Source: CAYHCE01 sp964355015 (GTDB lineage Bacteria; Cyanobacteriota; Cyanobacteriia; PCC-6307; Cyanobiaceae). Taken from it: 64,000 nucleotides of DNA. Of the stretch, positions 36,500 to 44,643 are shown one piece after another. The notes under the pieces were generated by a model. The model did no database searches and was not told the origin of the DNA. It saw only the letters and a list, made by a program, of their open reading frames with translations. A program made the translations under genes and the position numbers. The stretch's first letter is position 1; the number at the start of each line of letters is the position of its first letter. The stretch is taken from contig CAYHCE010000006.1 in assembly GCA_964355015.1 (NCBI GenBank), forward strand, positions 37,132 to 101,131. Reading direction: 5' to 3'.

Positions 36500-37864
36500 T
36501 TGGCGACCCACGAAATCTTCATGCCCGCCCTGAGCTCCACCATGACGGAGGGCAAGATCGTGGAGTGGCTCAAGCGGCCCGGCGATCGTGTCGAGCGCGG
36601 TGAATCCGTGCTGGTGGTGGAGTCTGACAAAGCGGACATGGACGTCGAAGCCTTCCAGGAGGGCTTCCTGGCCACCGTGCTGCTGCCGGCCGGCGGTACG
36701 GCGCCCGTCGGGGAGACCATCGGTCTGATCGTCGAAACCGAGGCCGAGATCGCGGCTGCTCAGGCCAGTGCTCCTTCGGCTCCGGCCGCTGCCCCCGCTC
36801 CGGCTCCCACTCCCACTGCTGCTGCCCCGACAGCCCTCCCAACTCTCGCGCCGGTTTCTCCCGCTCCGGTGGCTGCCGCTCCGCCGGTCACGGCGGTTTC
36901 GTTGCCCGTGGCCGCCAGCGCTACTGCCGCCGGCAACGGTCGCCTGGTGGCGACGCCCCGGGCCAGGAAGCTGGCCGGTCAGCTCGGCGTCGCCCTCGAG
37001 GGCCTGCGCGGCAGCGGCCCCCATGGCCGCATCCAGGCCGAGGACGTGGAACGGGCCGCCGGCCAGCCGCTGAGCGTGCCGCGGGTGGCCGAGGGCACCG
37101 CACCTGCCGTGGCGGCTGTCGCTGCCAGTGGCTCTGGCAATGGAGCCGCTGCGGCTGCTCCGGCGCCGGCCGGCCAGGCCTTCGGTCGCCCCGGCGACAC
37201 CGTGGCCTTCAACACCCTGCAGGCGGCGGTGAACCGCAACATGCTGGCCAGCCTGACGGTCCCCTGCTTCCACGTCGGCTACACGATCACCACCGACCGC
37301 CTCGATGCCTTCTACAAGCAGGTGAAGGGCAAGGGCGTCACCATGACGGCCCTGCTGGCCAAGGCCGTGGGCGTTGTGCTGGCGCGCCATCCCCAGGTGA
37401 ACGCCGGCTTCAGCGAGGCCGGCATGGCCTACCCCGCCGCCGTGAATGTGGCCGTCGCGGTGGCTATGGACGACGGCGGACTTATCACCCCGGTGCTGGC
37501 CGCCGCCGACCGCACCGACCTCTACAGCCTCTCGCGCAACTGGGCCGATCTGGTGGCCCGCTCCCGCACCAAGCAGCTGAAACCGGAGGAGTACAGCACC
37601 GGCACCTTCACCCTCTCCAATCTCGGCATGTTCGGGGTCGACCGCTTCGACGCGATCCTTCCCCCCGGAACGGGCGCGATCCTGGCCGTGGCCGCCTCCC
37701 ACCCCACGGTGGTGGCCGGCAAGGATGGCTCGATCTCCGTGAAGCGGCAGATGCAGGTCAACCTGACCGCCGATCACCGCGTGATCTACGGCACCCATGC
37801 CGCCGCCTTCCTCAAGGACCTGGCCCAGCTGATCGAGACCGCCCCCGAGAGCCTGGCGCTCTGA
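36500..37864 (+). CDS. pdhC: Pyruvate dehydrogenase E2, dihydrolipoamide acetyltransferase
   Basis: 454 residues. The lipoyl domain (1-80) has its lysine in VVESDKADMDVEAFQEG (Lys44). An Ala/Pro/Thr linker follows, then the E1/E3-binding domain (ATPRARKLAGQLGVALEG, about 148-185), a second linker, and the acetyltransferase domain. The catalytic motif reads TADHRVIYGTHAAAFLKD: the usual HxxxDG Asp is a Tyr, as in plastid-type and other cyanobacterial E2 proteins. It supplies acetyl-CoA for fatty acid synthesis. LipB in this window would provide its lipoyl group. Confidence 0.93.
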   Translation: MATHEIFMPALSSTMTEGKIVEWLKRPGDRVERGESVLVVESDKADMDVEAFQEGFLATVLLPAGGTAPVGETIGLIVETEAEIAAAQASAPSAPAAAPAPAPTPTAAAPTALPTLAPVSPAPVAAAPPVTAVSLPVAASATAAGNGRLVATPRARKLAGQLGVALEGLRGSGPHGRIQAEDVERAAGQPLSVPRVAEGTAPAVAAVAASGSGNGAAAAAPAPAGQAFGRPGDTVAFNTLQAAVNRNMLASLTVPCFHVGYTITTDRLDAFYKQVKGKGVTMTALLAKAVGVVLARHPQVNAGFSEAGMAYPAAVNVAVAVAMDDGGLITPVLAAADRTDLYSLSRNWADLVARSRTKQLKPEEYSTGTFTLSNLGMFGVDRFDAILPPGTGAILAVAASHPTVVAGKDGSISVKRQMQVNLTADHRVIYGTHAAAFLKDLAQLIETAPESLAL

Positions 37865-37898
37865 ATAGGGTCACTGGCGCCCGCCTTTCCCGCTCGCC

Positions 37899-39017
37899 GT
37901 GGATGATCGCGACCAGTGGCTCTCGAGCTACGTCTTCGATCTGCCGGAGAGCCTGATCGCCCAGCGGCCCGTGGAGCCACGCCATGCGGCCCGTCTGCTG
38001 TCCGTGGAGCCCGGCACGGGCGCCCGTCACCTCACGGTCTGGGACCTTCAGCACGAGCTGCGCCCCGGCGATCTGCTGGTGGTCAACGACACCCGGGTGC
38101 TCAAAGCCCGGCTGCAGGCTCGCCGCGCCAGTGGCGGCAGTGTGGAGCTGCTGGTGCTCCAGCCCTGGACGACCTCCGCCTCCAGCGGTGTCGACACCGG
38201 TTGCTGGCTCTGTCTGGCCCGGCCGGCCAGGCGGCTGCGGCCCGGCGAGGTGCTGCAGCTGGTGGCTCCGGGCCAGCCGCCCCTGGCCCTGGAGGTGGTG
38301 GCGGTCGACGAGGGCAGTGGTGGCCGGGTGATCCGCTTCCCAGCGGAGTGCTCCAGCGCGGACAGCATCGAAGCCCTGCTGGCCCGCTACGGCGAGATTC
38401 CCCTGCCGCCCTACATCCGCGAGCACAGTCCCGCTGACGACAGCCGCTACCAGACCCGTTACGCCGCCAGGCCGGGAGCGGTGGCCGCGCCGACGGCGGG
38501 CCTCCACCTGAGCGACGAGCTGCTGGCGGCCCTTGACGCCCGCGGCATCGGGCTTGCCACGCTGACCCTGCATGTGGGGCTGGGCACGTTCCGTCCCGTG
38601 GAGACCGAGGACCTCACCGCGCTGGAGCTCCACAGCGAATGGGTGGAGGTGACTCCGGCGCTGGTGGAGCGGGTGGCGACCTGCCGGGAGCGTGGCGGTC
38701 GGGTGATCGCCATCGGCACCACCAGTGTGCGCAGCCTGGAGGGGGTGGCGGCCCTGAACGGGGGCACGCTCGTCCCCCACCGCGGTCCGGTGAATCTGGT
38801 GATCCAGCCGGGCTTCCGCTTCGCGGTGGTGCAGGGTCTGCTGACCAACTTCCACCTGCCTCGCAGCTCTCTGTTGCTGCTGGTGAGCGCCCTGATCGGC
38901 CGCGAGCGTCTGCTGGGGCTCTACGAGGAGGCGAAGCGGCAGGGGTACCGCTTCTTCTCGTATGGCGATGCGATGTGGATCCCGCCCGAGGCGCTGATCG
39001 GGCAGGACCCGGTGTAG
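37899..39017 (+). CDS. queA: S-adenosylmethionine:tRNA ribosyltransferase-isomerase QueA
   Basis: 372 residues from GTG 37899 (VDDRDQWLSSYVFDLPESLI). It carries PESLIAQRPVEPRHAARLL, DLLVVNDTRVLKARLQAR, RYQTRYAARPGAVAAPTAGL and HVGLGTFRPVETEDLTALEL, all QueA signatures. The enzyme builds epoxyqueuosine in the tRNA wobble position. It converges on the Fe-SOD gene with a 13-base gap. Confidence 0.96.
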   Translation: MDDRDQWLSSYVFDLPESLIAQRPVEPRHAARLLSVEPGTGARHLTVWDLQHELRPGDLLVVNDTRVLKARLQARRASGGSVELLVLQPWTTSASSGVDTGCWLCLARPARRLRPGEVLQLVAPGQPPLALEVVAVDEGSGGRVIRFPAECSSADSIEALLARYGEIPLPPYIREHSPADDSRYQTRYAARPGAVAAPTAGLHLSDELLAALDARGIGLATLTLHVGLGTFRPVETEDLTALELHSEWVEVTPALVERVATCRERGGRVIAIGTTSVRSLEGVAALNGGTLVPHRGPVNLVIQPGFRFAVVQGLLTNFHLPRSSLLLLVSALIGRERLLGLYEEAKRQGYRFFSYGDAMWIPPEALIGQDPV

Positions 39018-39030
39018 CGGACCTCCAGGA

Positions 39031-39630
39031 TCAGGCAGTGGCCAGGTTGGCGGCCACGAATTCCCAGTTCACCAGCTTGTCGAGAAAGGTGCTGATGTAG
39101 TCGGGACGGCGGTTCTGGTAGTCGAGGTAGTAGGCGTGCTCCCAGACATCCATCGTGAGCAGGGCCTTCTGGCCGTGGGCCAGGGGCAGGTCGGCATTGC
39201 CCGTCTTGGTGACCTTGAGGCTGCCGCCATCCAGCACCAGCCAGGCCCAGCCACTGCCGAACTGGGTGGCACCGGCCGCCTTGAACTGCTCCGCGAAGGC
39301 CTCGAAGCTGCCGAAATCTGCGGCGATCTTCTCGGCCAGAGCTCCGCCGGGGGCACCGCCGCCAGCGGGTTTCATGCCCTGCCAGTAGAAGGTGTGGTTC
39401 CACACCTGGGCGGCGTTGTTGAAGATGCCCGCCTTGGCGGCGTCACCGGCCACCGCCAGGATCACGTCGTCGAGGCTCCTGCCGTCGAGCTCGGTGCCCT
39501 CCACCAGCTTGTTCAGGTTGGTCACGTAGGCGGCGTGGTGCTTGCCGTAGTGGAACTCGAGGGTGTTGCGGCTGATGTGGGGCTCGAGCGCGTCAAGGTC
39601 GTAGGGAAGCGCGGGCAGCTGGTGAGCCAT
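39031..39630 (-). CDS. sodB: Cytosolic Fe-type superoxide dismutase
   Basis: 199 residues, without a signal peptide. Ligands are in EFHYGKHHAAYVTNLN, AAQVWNHTFYWQGMKP and MDVWEHAYYLDYQ. The AAQ before VWNH (active-site Gln on that helix) and the NADLPL region (no Gln at the Mn-type position) mark the Fe type. It should protect the cytosol, complementing the exported Mn-type enzyme at 26.1 kb. Confidence 0.95.
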   Translation of the reverse strand: MAHQLPALPYDLDALEPHISRNTLEFHYGKHHAAYVTNLNKLVEGTELDGRSLDDVILAVAGDAAKAGIFNNAAQVWNHTFYWQGMKPAGGGAPGGALAEKIAADFGSFEAFAEQFKAAGATQFGSGWAWLVLDGGSLKVTKTGNADLPLAHGQKALLTMDVWEHAYYLDYQNRRPDYISTFLDKLVNWEFVAANLATA

Positions 39631-39781
39631 GGGGGTGGGAGAGGAAAAGGGAGGAACGGATCGGGCCCGTGGCGAGCGCCACGCGGGCGGGCCTTCGGGG
39701 GGAGGCGGAAACGCCGGGCCACCGGTGGGGTCATCCTAACGATCGTGTTTCGGCCCGGCCGTTCGGCTCGGCGCCGTGCGA

Positions 39782-40456
39782 TCAGCCGCCCACCCCCAGC
39801 AGTTCCACCTCGAAGGTGAGGGTGGCGTTGGCCGGGATGACCCCTCCGGCGCCCCGCTCGCCGTAGGCCAGATCGGGGGGGATCACCAGCTTGCGCTTGC
39901 CGCCCACCTTCATGCCGGCGACGCCCTCGTCCCAGCCCTTGATCACACGGCCGGCCCCGAGGGGGAAGGAGAAGGGGCCGCGTCCGTAGCTGCTGTCGAA
40001 CTCGATGCCACTGGCCAGGGTGCCGCGGTAGTTCACCTGCACCGTCTGGCCGCTGATGGCCTCGGCTCCCTCGCCGACGACCAGATCTGTGATGCGCAGG
40101 CCGCTGGGGGTGACCCTTTCCTTGGCGGCCTCCAGCGCACCTCCGAGTCCGGCTGCGCCACTGCCCTGGGCGAGGGAGTTGTCGTCGATGGCGCTGTCGG
40201 AGCCGCTGACGGTGCTGCTGTCGGGGGCCATGGTGAAGAGGGTGGGGTTGGTGTCGTCGGGATCGAGCTCGAACCGCCCGCCGCCCGCCAGAGCCGTAGT
40301 GGCGTCAGCCACGGTCGTGCGGGACTCCGCCACCTGGGCCGCGGAGTCGGTGGCGCGAACGGCGGCTTCCACCGTGCTGGGGGCAACCAGCTGGCTGACC
40401 AGTGCCAGCAGCAGGAAGATCGCGCAGACGGTCGAGCTGATCAGGATGTCGCGCAT
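39782..40456 (-). CDS. FKBP-type peptidyl-prolyl cis-trans isomerase, membrane-anchored
   Basis: 224 residues. The N-terminus is a hydrophobic segment (ILISSTVCAIFLLLALVSQLV), a signal anchor, then about 80 variable residues. The FKBP domain occupies roughly 115-224, with VQVNYRGTLASGIEFDSSYG, RGPFSFPLGAGRVIKGWDEG and KRKLVIPPDLAYGERGAGGV, and its pocket residues are intact. It should isomerise prolyl bonds in the periplasm or thylakoid lumen. Confidence 0.92.
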   Translation of the reverse strand: MRDILISSTVCAIFLLLALVSQLVAPSTVEAAVRATDSAAQVAESRTTVADATTALAGGGRFELDPDDTNPTLFTMAPDSSTVSGSDSAIDDNSLAQGSGAAGLGGALEAAKERVTPSGLRITDLVVGEGAEAISGQTVQVNYRGTLASGIEFDSSYGRGPFSFPLGAGRVIKGWDEGVAGMKVGGKRKLVIPPDLAYGERGAGGVIPANATLTFEVELLGVGG

Positions 40457-40534
40457 GGCAGGGGCAGCGGTGGGGACGGCCTGGTGGGGAGGGGCTGTGG
40501 CGGATTCTGCCAGCGCCTGGCCCGCTCCCCGGGC

Positions 40535-40876
40535 TCAGTCGGGTACTTCCGCTGATTCCCGCCGCGTCCGCAGGGTCTGCTCCAGCCGGTCGATCCGGCC
40601 GCGCAGCTCGTCCACCTCCTTCTGCCGGGCCAGGCCGACGTCCTGGAGGAAATGATCGATGTTGCGCTCCATTTTGCGTTCCGCCTGTTTCTCCAGCTCG
40701 GGGTTCTCGCCCCGCAGCGCCCGCATCACGTCGTCGACCAGAACCGTGGCCTGGCCAGGATCGAGCCGTCCGCTCGTCACCCAGTCCTGGGTGACGCTGC
40801 GCAACCGGTCGGCCACCAGCGAGCTCGTGCCGAGCCCCCGCAGGATCAGTAGCTGGAGCAGATTGTCCCGTTCCAT
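40535..40876 (-). CDS. Phasin-like coiled-coil protein
   Basis: 113 residues from ATG 40876 (MERDNLLQLLILRGLGTSSL); the frame remains open upstream in antisense sequence. After an amphipathic N-terminal helix with LVADRLRSVTQDWVTSGRLD comes a long charged heptad region NIDHFLQDVGLARQKEVDEL and DELRGRIDRLEQTLRTR, predicted to be a coiled coil. This resembles the small cyanobacterial proteins annotated as the phasin family (PhaI/PhaF C-terminus). Polyhydroxyalkanoate binding is not implied. Confidence 0.7.
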   Translation of the reverse strand: MERDNLLQLLILRGLGTSSLVADRLRSVTQDWVTSGRLDPGQATVLVDDVMRALRGENPELEKQAERKMERNIDHFLQDVGLARQKEVDELRGRIDRLEQTLRTRRESAEVPD

Positions 40877-40927
40877 GGCGGCGTGTGGCGTCCTTCCTGA
40901 TGATGTCGTTCGGCGCAGGTTCGGGCC

Positions 40928-42397
40928 ATGGGAGATGACCGGCGCCCCCGCTGGGCGGTCGGTCCTCTGGTGGCTGCCGTCGCCGGTGCGGTGGCCGGCC
41001 TGTCGATGGCGCCCCTCGGCTGGCCGCCCCTGCTCTGGCTGGCGCTGGTGCCGCTGTGGCGCGGGGGGGCCTGGGCGGCGGCGCTGTGGGGCGCCACCGC
41101 CGTCCTGGTCAGCCATCGCTGGCTGCTCTGGCTCCATCCTCTCGACTGGGTGGGCGTTCCGCTGCCGCTGAGCCTGCCGGTCTGTCTGGCGCTGTGGGTG
41201 GGCTGCGCCCTGGCCGGCGGGGTGCTGGTCGGCGCCTGGGGCTGGCTGGTGCGGCGGCTCGGAGCCCGCCGTCCCGGCACGGCCATGCTGGCCGCTGCGC
41301 TGTGGGGAGTGGGGGAAGTGCTGCTGGCCCGGGGGCCGCTGTTCTGGATCGGTCTCGGTGCCTCACCCCTGCCGGGGGATCGCGCCCTGGCCGGGCTGGC
41401 GGCGCTGGGCGGGGCGGGCCTGGTGGCCGCGGCGCAGCTGCTGATCGGCTGGTGGCTCTGGCGCTGCCTGGCGGCCGAGGCCGGGCGCAGACGGGTCTGG
41501 CTGCTGGGGGGCGTCGCGGCCGTGCTGGCGCTCCATCTTCTCGGCTGGGGGCAGCTGCGGCCGGCCCGGGCCGAGCGCGGTGAGCGCCAGCAGCTGCTGG
41601 TGCTGCAACCGGCGATGCCCACCCGCAGGAAGTTCGAACCGGAGCAGCAACAGCTCCTGCTGGCGCGACTGGTGGCGGCCCGGCGCGAGGCGGCCTGGCG
41701 CGGAGTGCGTGCGCTCCTGCTGCCGGAGGGATCCCTGCTGCTGGGGCAGCCCCTGCCCAGCGCGGAACCGGTGGAGGTGCTCAGCGGAGGCTTCCGGATC
41801 GAGGGGGAGGAGCTGCGCAGCGCGGTGCTGCGCTTCGAGCCGGATCGGGTCGAAGCCTCCGGCTGGGTCGACAAGGCCAGGGTGGTGCCGCTGGGGGAGT
41901 GGGTGCCGCTTGCGGGCCTGTGGCGCTGGAGCGGGCTCTCCGCCGTGGGGGGCGTGGAGCCAGGCCCTCCCTCGCGACTGCTGCGTCGCACCGGTGGCGC
42001 CGTCGGTGTGGCCATCTGTTACGAGCTCTCGGATGGCTGGGCCCTGTTGTCCGCCAGCCGGGAGGGGGCGGGCTGGTTGCTGGCCAGCGCCAATCTCGAT
42101 CCCTATCCCGCCCTGCTGCAGCAACAGTTCGCGGCCCTCGGCCAGCTGCGGGCGATCGAGACCGGACGCTGGCTGGTGAGCTCCGCCAACACCGGCCCCA
42201 GCCTGGTGGTGGACAGCCAGGGGGTGGTGCGCCGGCAGTTGCCCAGCGGCCTTGCCGTCACAGGGGTGCTGGAGCTGGAAACCCTGCATGGCCTCACGCC
42301 CTACGCGCACGGGCGGGAGGCACCTCTGCTGCTCCTGGCCCTGTCGGGGGGGTGCTGCCTGCTGCCCTGGCGGCGACGATCGGGCGGGCCTTCCTGA
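40928..42397 (+). CDS. lnt: Apolipoprotein N-acyltransferase
   Basis: 489 residues. An N-terminal membrane domain with about six hydrophobic segments (GPLVAAVAGAVAGLSMAPLG onward) is followed by the carbon-nitrogen hydrolase domain. The catalytic Glu-Lys-Cys are in LLLPEGSLLLG, WVDKARVVPLGEWVPL and VGVAICYELSDGW. It adds the third acyl chain to lipoproteins at the inner membrane. Its stop codon overlaps a 40-bp perfect palindrome. Confidence 0.92.
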   Translation: MGDDRRPRWAVGPLVAAVAGAVAGLSMAPLGWPPLLWLALVPLWRGGAWAAALWGATAVLVSHRWLLWLHPLDWVGVPLPLSLPVCLALWVGCALAGGVLVGAWGWLVRRLGARRPGTAMLAAALWGVGEVLLARGPLFWIGLGASPLPGDRALAGLAALGGAGLVAAAQLLIGWWLWRCLAAEAGRRRVWLLGGVAAVLALHLLGWGQLRPARAERGERQQLLVLQPAMPTRRKFEPEQQQLLLARLVAARREAAWRGVRALLLPEGSLLLGQPLPSAEPVEVLSGGFRIEGEELRSAVLRFEPDRVEASGWVDKARVVPLGEWVPLAGLWRWSGLSAVGGVEPGPPSRLLRRTGGAVGVAICYELSDGWALLSASREGAGWLLASANLDPYPALLQQQFAALGQLRAIETGRWLVSSANTGPSLVVDSQGVVRRQLPSGLAVTGVLELETLHGLTPYAHGREAPLLLLALSGGCCLLPWRRRSGGPS

Positions 42398-42436
42398 TGC
42401 ATCGCAAGCGCAGCGATCGCTGCGCTTGCGATGCAT
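42397..42436. repeat. 40-bp perfect palindrome with HIP1 core
   Basis: The arm ATGCATCGCAAGCGCAGCGA (42397-42416) is followed without a spacer by its exact reverse complement (42417-42436). The centre is the HIP1 octamer GCGATCGC (42413-42420). It begins at the last base of the lnt stop codon. RNA across it would form a very stable hairpin without a U tract, so transcription termination or 3'-end protection of lnt mRNA is possible. Confidence 0.9.
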
Positions 42437-42572
42437 GCCGCCGCTTCAGGTTCAGGTGGCACTCCTGCCTTCACGGTCTGCAGATGGGGCCGCAGGGACC
42501 AAAAGGAACGGCACAGTCGAGGTGCGCCGCACCGAACAATGTCATCGGGTTGAATGGGTTTTTCCCTAAGCC

Positions 42573-42600
42573 TCGACAGATCGCCACGATTCAGTATGTT
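42573..42600 (+). promoter_or_regulatory. Possible promoter of the cyAbrB gene
   Basis: TCGACA (42573-42578) and TATGTT (42595-42600) lie 16 bases apart in the AT-richer stretch just upstream of the AbrB-family start at 42626. The matches to the -35 and -10 consensus are partial. A GAGAG stretch at 42603-42607 may serve ribosome binding. Confidence 0.3.
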
Positions 42601-42625
42601 GTGAGAGAAGTTTCTTTTTCGTCTC

Positions 42626-43000
42626 ATGTTGACGGGTGCAGATCTCCTGGCCAAGGTCAAGGAGCTGGGTGATGTGAGCAAGTCCGATCTGGTGAGGGCT
42701 GCGGGCTACGTCAGCACCAAGAAGGACGGCAGTGAGCGGTTGAATTTCACCGCCTTCTACGAGGCTCTGCTGGAGGCAAAAGGAGTGAGCCTGGGCTCCA
42801 GTGGCAGTGGACACGCCACTGGCAAAGGTGGGCGCAAGCTGAGCTATATCGCCACGGTCCAGGGCAACGGCAACCTGCTGGTGGGCAAGGCCTACACCGC
42901 CCTGCTCGACCTCAAGCCCGGTGACGAGTTCGAACTCAAGATCGGCCGCAAGCAGATCCGTCTGGTGCCGGTCGGCGGTGAGGATGAAGGCGAGGAGTGA
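42626..43000 (+). CDS. Cyanobacterial AbrB (cyAbrB) transcription regulator
   Basis: 124 residues opening MLTGADLLAKVKELGDVSKS and AAGYVSTKKDGSERLNFTAF. The C-terminal AbrB-like domain (about 68-117) reads KLSYIATVQGNGNLLVGKAY and FELKIGRKQIRLVPVGG. This is the cyAbrB family, unusual in carrying its AbrB domain at the C-terminus. It has global roles in carbon/nitrogen control. Which paralogue (cyAbrB1 or 2) is not decided here. The gene has its own upstream region and a downstream hairpin. Confidence 0.92.
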   Translation: MLTGADLLAKVKELGDVSKSDLVRAAGYVSTKKDGSERLNFTAFYEALLEAKGVSLGSSGSGHATGKGGRKLSYIATVQGNGNLLVGKAYTALLDLKPGDEFELKIGRKQIRLVPVGGEDEGEE

Positions 43001-43025
43001 ATTCCCGCTCCTGATCACCGCCTCT

Positions 43026-43052
43026 GCGGCCACCTCCTCCGGTGGTGGCCGC
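43026..43052 (+). terminator. Hairpin after the cyAbrB gene
   Basis: Arms GCGGCCACC (43026-43034) and GGTGGCCGC (43044-43052) pair perfectly around a nine-base loop, 26 bases past the cyAbrB stop. The following TTCCGGTT is only a weak U tract, so it may be a poor intrinsic terminator. Confidence 0.5.
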
Positions 43053-43124
43053 TTCCGGTTGGGGTCGTTCCTGGCCGTGGAAGGTTGCCGGCGGCATGGA
43101 GCTGCAGGCGCACCGCTCTCCATG

Positions 43125-43147
43125 AAAAAACCCCGCCATCGGCGGGG
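43125..43147 (-). terminator. Intrinsic terminator of the RRM protein gene
   Basis: On the minus strand, CCCCGCC and GGCGGGG arms pair around a three-base loop and are followed by six U residues (AAAAAA at 43125-43130 on the plus strand). It lies 83 bases downstream of the RRM gene stop and is a good rho-independent terminator. Confidence 0.85.
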
Positions 43148-43229
43148 TGAGTTCACTCCTGAAGGAATGATGGAGGCATCCGCAACCCTTGGGGTTGCAG
43201 GTTCCGGCTGAAAGGTGAGGCGAAAGGGC

Positions 43230-43580
43230 TCAGTAGCGGCTGCGGCCACCGCCGCCGCCACCGCCGTAGCCACCGCCGCCGCCGCCGCCGCCGTAGCCAC
43301 CGCCACCGCCACGGGGTCCGCCACCGCCACCGCCACCACCGCGGGGCTCAGCCTTGTTGACGCGGATCATCCGATTCATCCATTCAACGTTCTGGAGATC
43401 GTCGATGGCTTTCTGCTCTTCGGCGTCATTGGCCAACTCGACGAAGGCGAAGCCGCGCTTGCGCCCGGTTTCGCGGTCGAGGGGCAGGCTGCATTGACGC
43501 ACCTCTCCGTACTGACTGAACAGGTCACGGAGATCCTCTTGCTCGGCATCGAACGAGAGGTTACCTACGTAGATTGTCAT
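43230..43580 (-). CDS. Glycine-rich RRM RNA-binding protein
   Basis: 116 residues. One RRM (about 1-80) with RNP2 IYVGNL and RNP1 RKRGFAFVEL, then a tail made almost only of Gly with a few Arg, Tyr and Pro, ending GRSRY. This is the cyanobacterial Rbp family, often cold-induced and resembling eukaryotic glycine-rich RNA-binding proteins. Recent work links Rbp proteins to mRNA localisation at thylakoids. The Gly codons produce a long CCGCCA-like pattern in 43240-43345, which is coding and not a separate repeat. The AT-rich leader (43581-43680) holds the promoter. Confidence 0.95.
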   Translation of the reverse strand: MTIYVGNLSFDAEQEDLRDLFSQYGEVRQCSLPLDRETGRKRGFAFVELANDAEEQKAIDDLQNVEWMNRMIRVNKAEPRGGGGGGGGPRGGGGGYGGGGGGGGYGGGGGGGRSRY

Positions 43581-43702
43581 GTAACATTAAATAACTTGAA
43601 CCGATCCGTCGACGGCTCCAACAAGTCGTGACCTGGCCAGAGATCGAAAAATCAACCTTTATCTTACACACCGCCGCTCCCGGCCCTGCCCCGAACCTCT
43701 CC

Positions 43703-44284
43703 ATGCCGTGCCGTGATCAGCTGCTCGAGGCCCTGGCTCAGCCCGGACTGCTCAGGGACGCGGAGGTGCGTTCCCTGATCGAAGCCCTCGAGAAAGAGGC
43801 CCCCGCCGACCTCGGGCGCCAGGGCCCGCTGCTCAGGGGGGTCTGGGAGTTGCGCTGGAGCAGCAGTCGCGCCCCGTATCTGCGGGTCATTCCCTGGCTC
43901 GAGAATCTGCAGGTGCTGGACCCCGGGCGCGGCCTGGGGATGAATCTTCTCCGTCCCGCCGGGCCCCTGCGTGACCTGGCCGCCATCAGCGTGGAAGCCG
44001 CGATCGCCGTGGTCGGTCCCCAGCGGGTCAAGGTCAGCTTCCAGCGGGGCGGCTGGATCGGCCCCCGTGTCGGCGGTCGGCGCCTGCAGCTCACCCGGGC
44101 CGTGCGTCAGAGCTACCCGGCCTGGCTGGACATCACCGTCCTCGACCAGAGGTTGCGGGTCTGCCGCGGCAGTGCCGGCACCCTGTTCGCCCTGCTTCGC
44201 CGGGACGACCTCAGCCCGGAGCTGCTGCTGCCCCCGTCAGGTCCGGCCGGCGTTGTCAACGTTGCGGCGCCCATGGCACCGTGA
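43703..44284 (+). CDS. PAP/fibrillin family protein
   Basis: 193 residues from ATG 43703 (MPCRDQLLEALAQPGLL); the frame is open to 43628. The core GPLLRGVWELRWSSSRAPYL matches the opening of the plastid lipid-associated (PAP/fibrillin) fold, a lipocalin-like barrel, and RLQLTRAVRQSYPAWLDITV with the end strands LRVCRGSAGTLFALLRR fits its C-terminus. Plastid relatives sit on plastoglobules and thylakoids; the bacterial role is not known. It lies five bases before the SepF-like gene. Confidence 0.75.
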   Translation: MPCRDQLLEALAQPGLLRDAEVRSLIEALEKEAPADLGRQGPLLRGVWELRWSSSRAPYLRVIPWLENLQVLDPGRGLGMNLLRPAGPLRDLAAISVEAAIAVVGPQRVKVSFQRGGWIGPRVGGRRLQLTRAVRQSYPAWLDITVLDQRLRVCRGSAGTLFALLRRDDLSPELLLPPSGPAGVVNVAAPMAP

Positions 44285-44288
44285 AGCG

Positions 44289-44567
44289 ATGGACCGGTTT
44301 TCCGATGTGCCCCCCGAGGTGGTTCTGATGGAACCGCTCCGGTTCGAGGATGTTCTGCAGGCTGTGCAGGCGGTCCGTGAGCACAAGACGGTGGTGCTCA
44401 ACTTCAGTGCGATGCCCGTCGAGGAAGCCCAGCGCTCCGCCGATTTCGTCTCGGGAGGGGTGTTCGCCCTCGATGGGCAGCAGGAGCGGCTGGGGGAGAT
44501 GGTGTTCCTGTTCGCCCCCTACGGCGTGGACGTGAGCCGGGACCCCGGTGGGCCTGCCATCCTTTGA
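44289..44567 (+). CDS. Short SepF-like protein
   Basis: 92 residues opening MDRFSDVPPEVVLMEPLRFE. The pattern DVLQAVQAVREHKTVVLNFS, AQRSADFVSGGVFALDGQQE and GEMVFLFAPYGVDV matches the SepF dimer domain, which in other bacteria anchors and aligns FtsZ. The usual N-terminal membrane-binding helix and linker are missing; the whole protein is the globular domain. It may be a second SepF copy. A canonical sepF is not in this window, so which copy supports division cannot be judged. Confidence 0.72.
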   Translation: MDRFSDVPPEVVLMEPLRFEDVLQAVQAVREHKTVVLNFSAMPVEEAQRSADFVSGGVFALDGQQERLGEMVFLFAPYGVDVSRDPGGPAIL

Positions 44568-44600
44568 GCCGCGCCTCCGCAACAAAACTCAAAGACTGGT

Positions 44601-44608
44601 GTTACACT
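44601..44608 (+). promoter_or_regulatory. HLR1-like half-site upstream of hli
   Basis: GTTACACT at 44601-44608, 36 bases before the hli start, matches seven of eight positions of the (G/T)TTACA(T/A)(T/A) repeat bound by RpaB. No clear second copy lies two bases away. The same TACACT could also act as a -10 element. Confidence 0.3.
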
Positions 44609-44643
44609 TCGCAAAGTCCAACTCCTTCCACCCACCCCATCCC

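Noticed and set aside
43240..43345. GCC/CCA-rich repeated pattern that looks like a microsatellite
   Set aside because: It encodes the glycine-rich tail of the RRM protein; not a separate repeat element.
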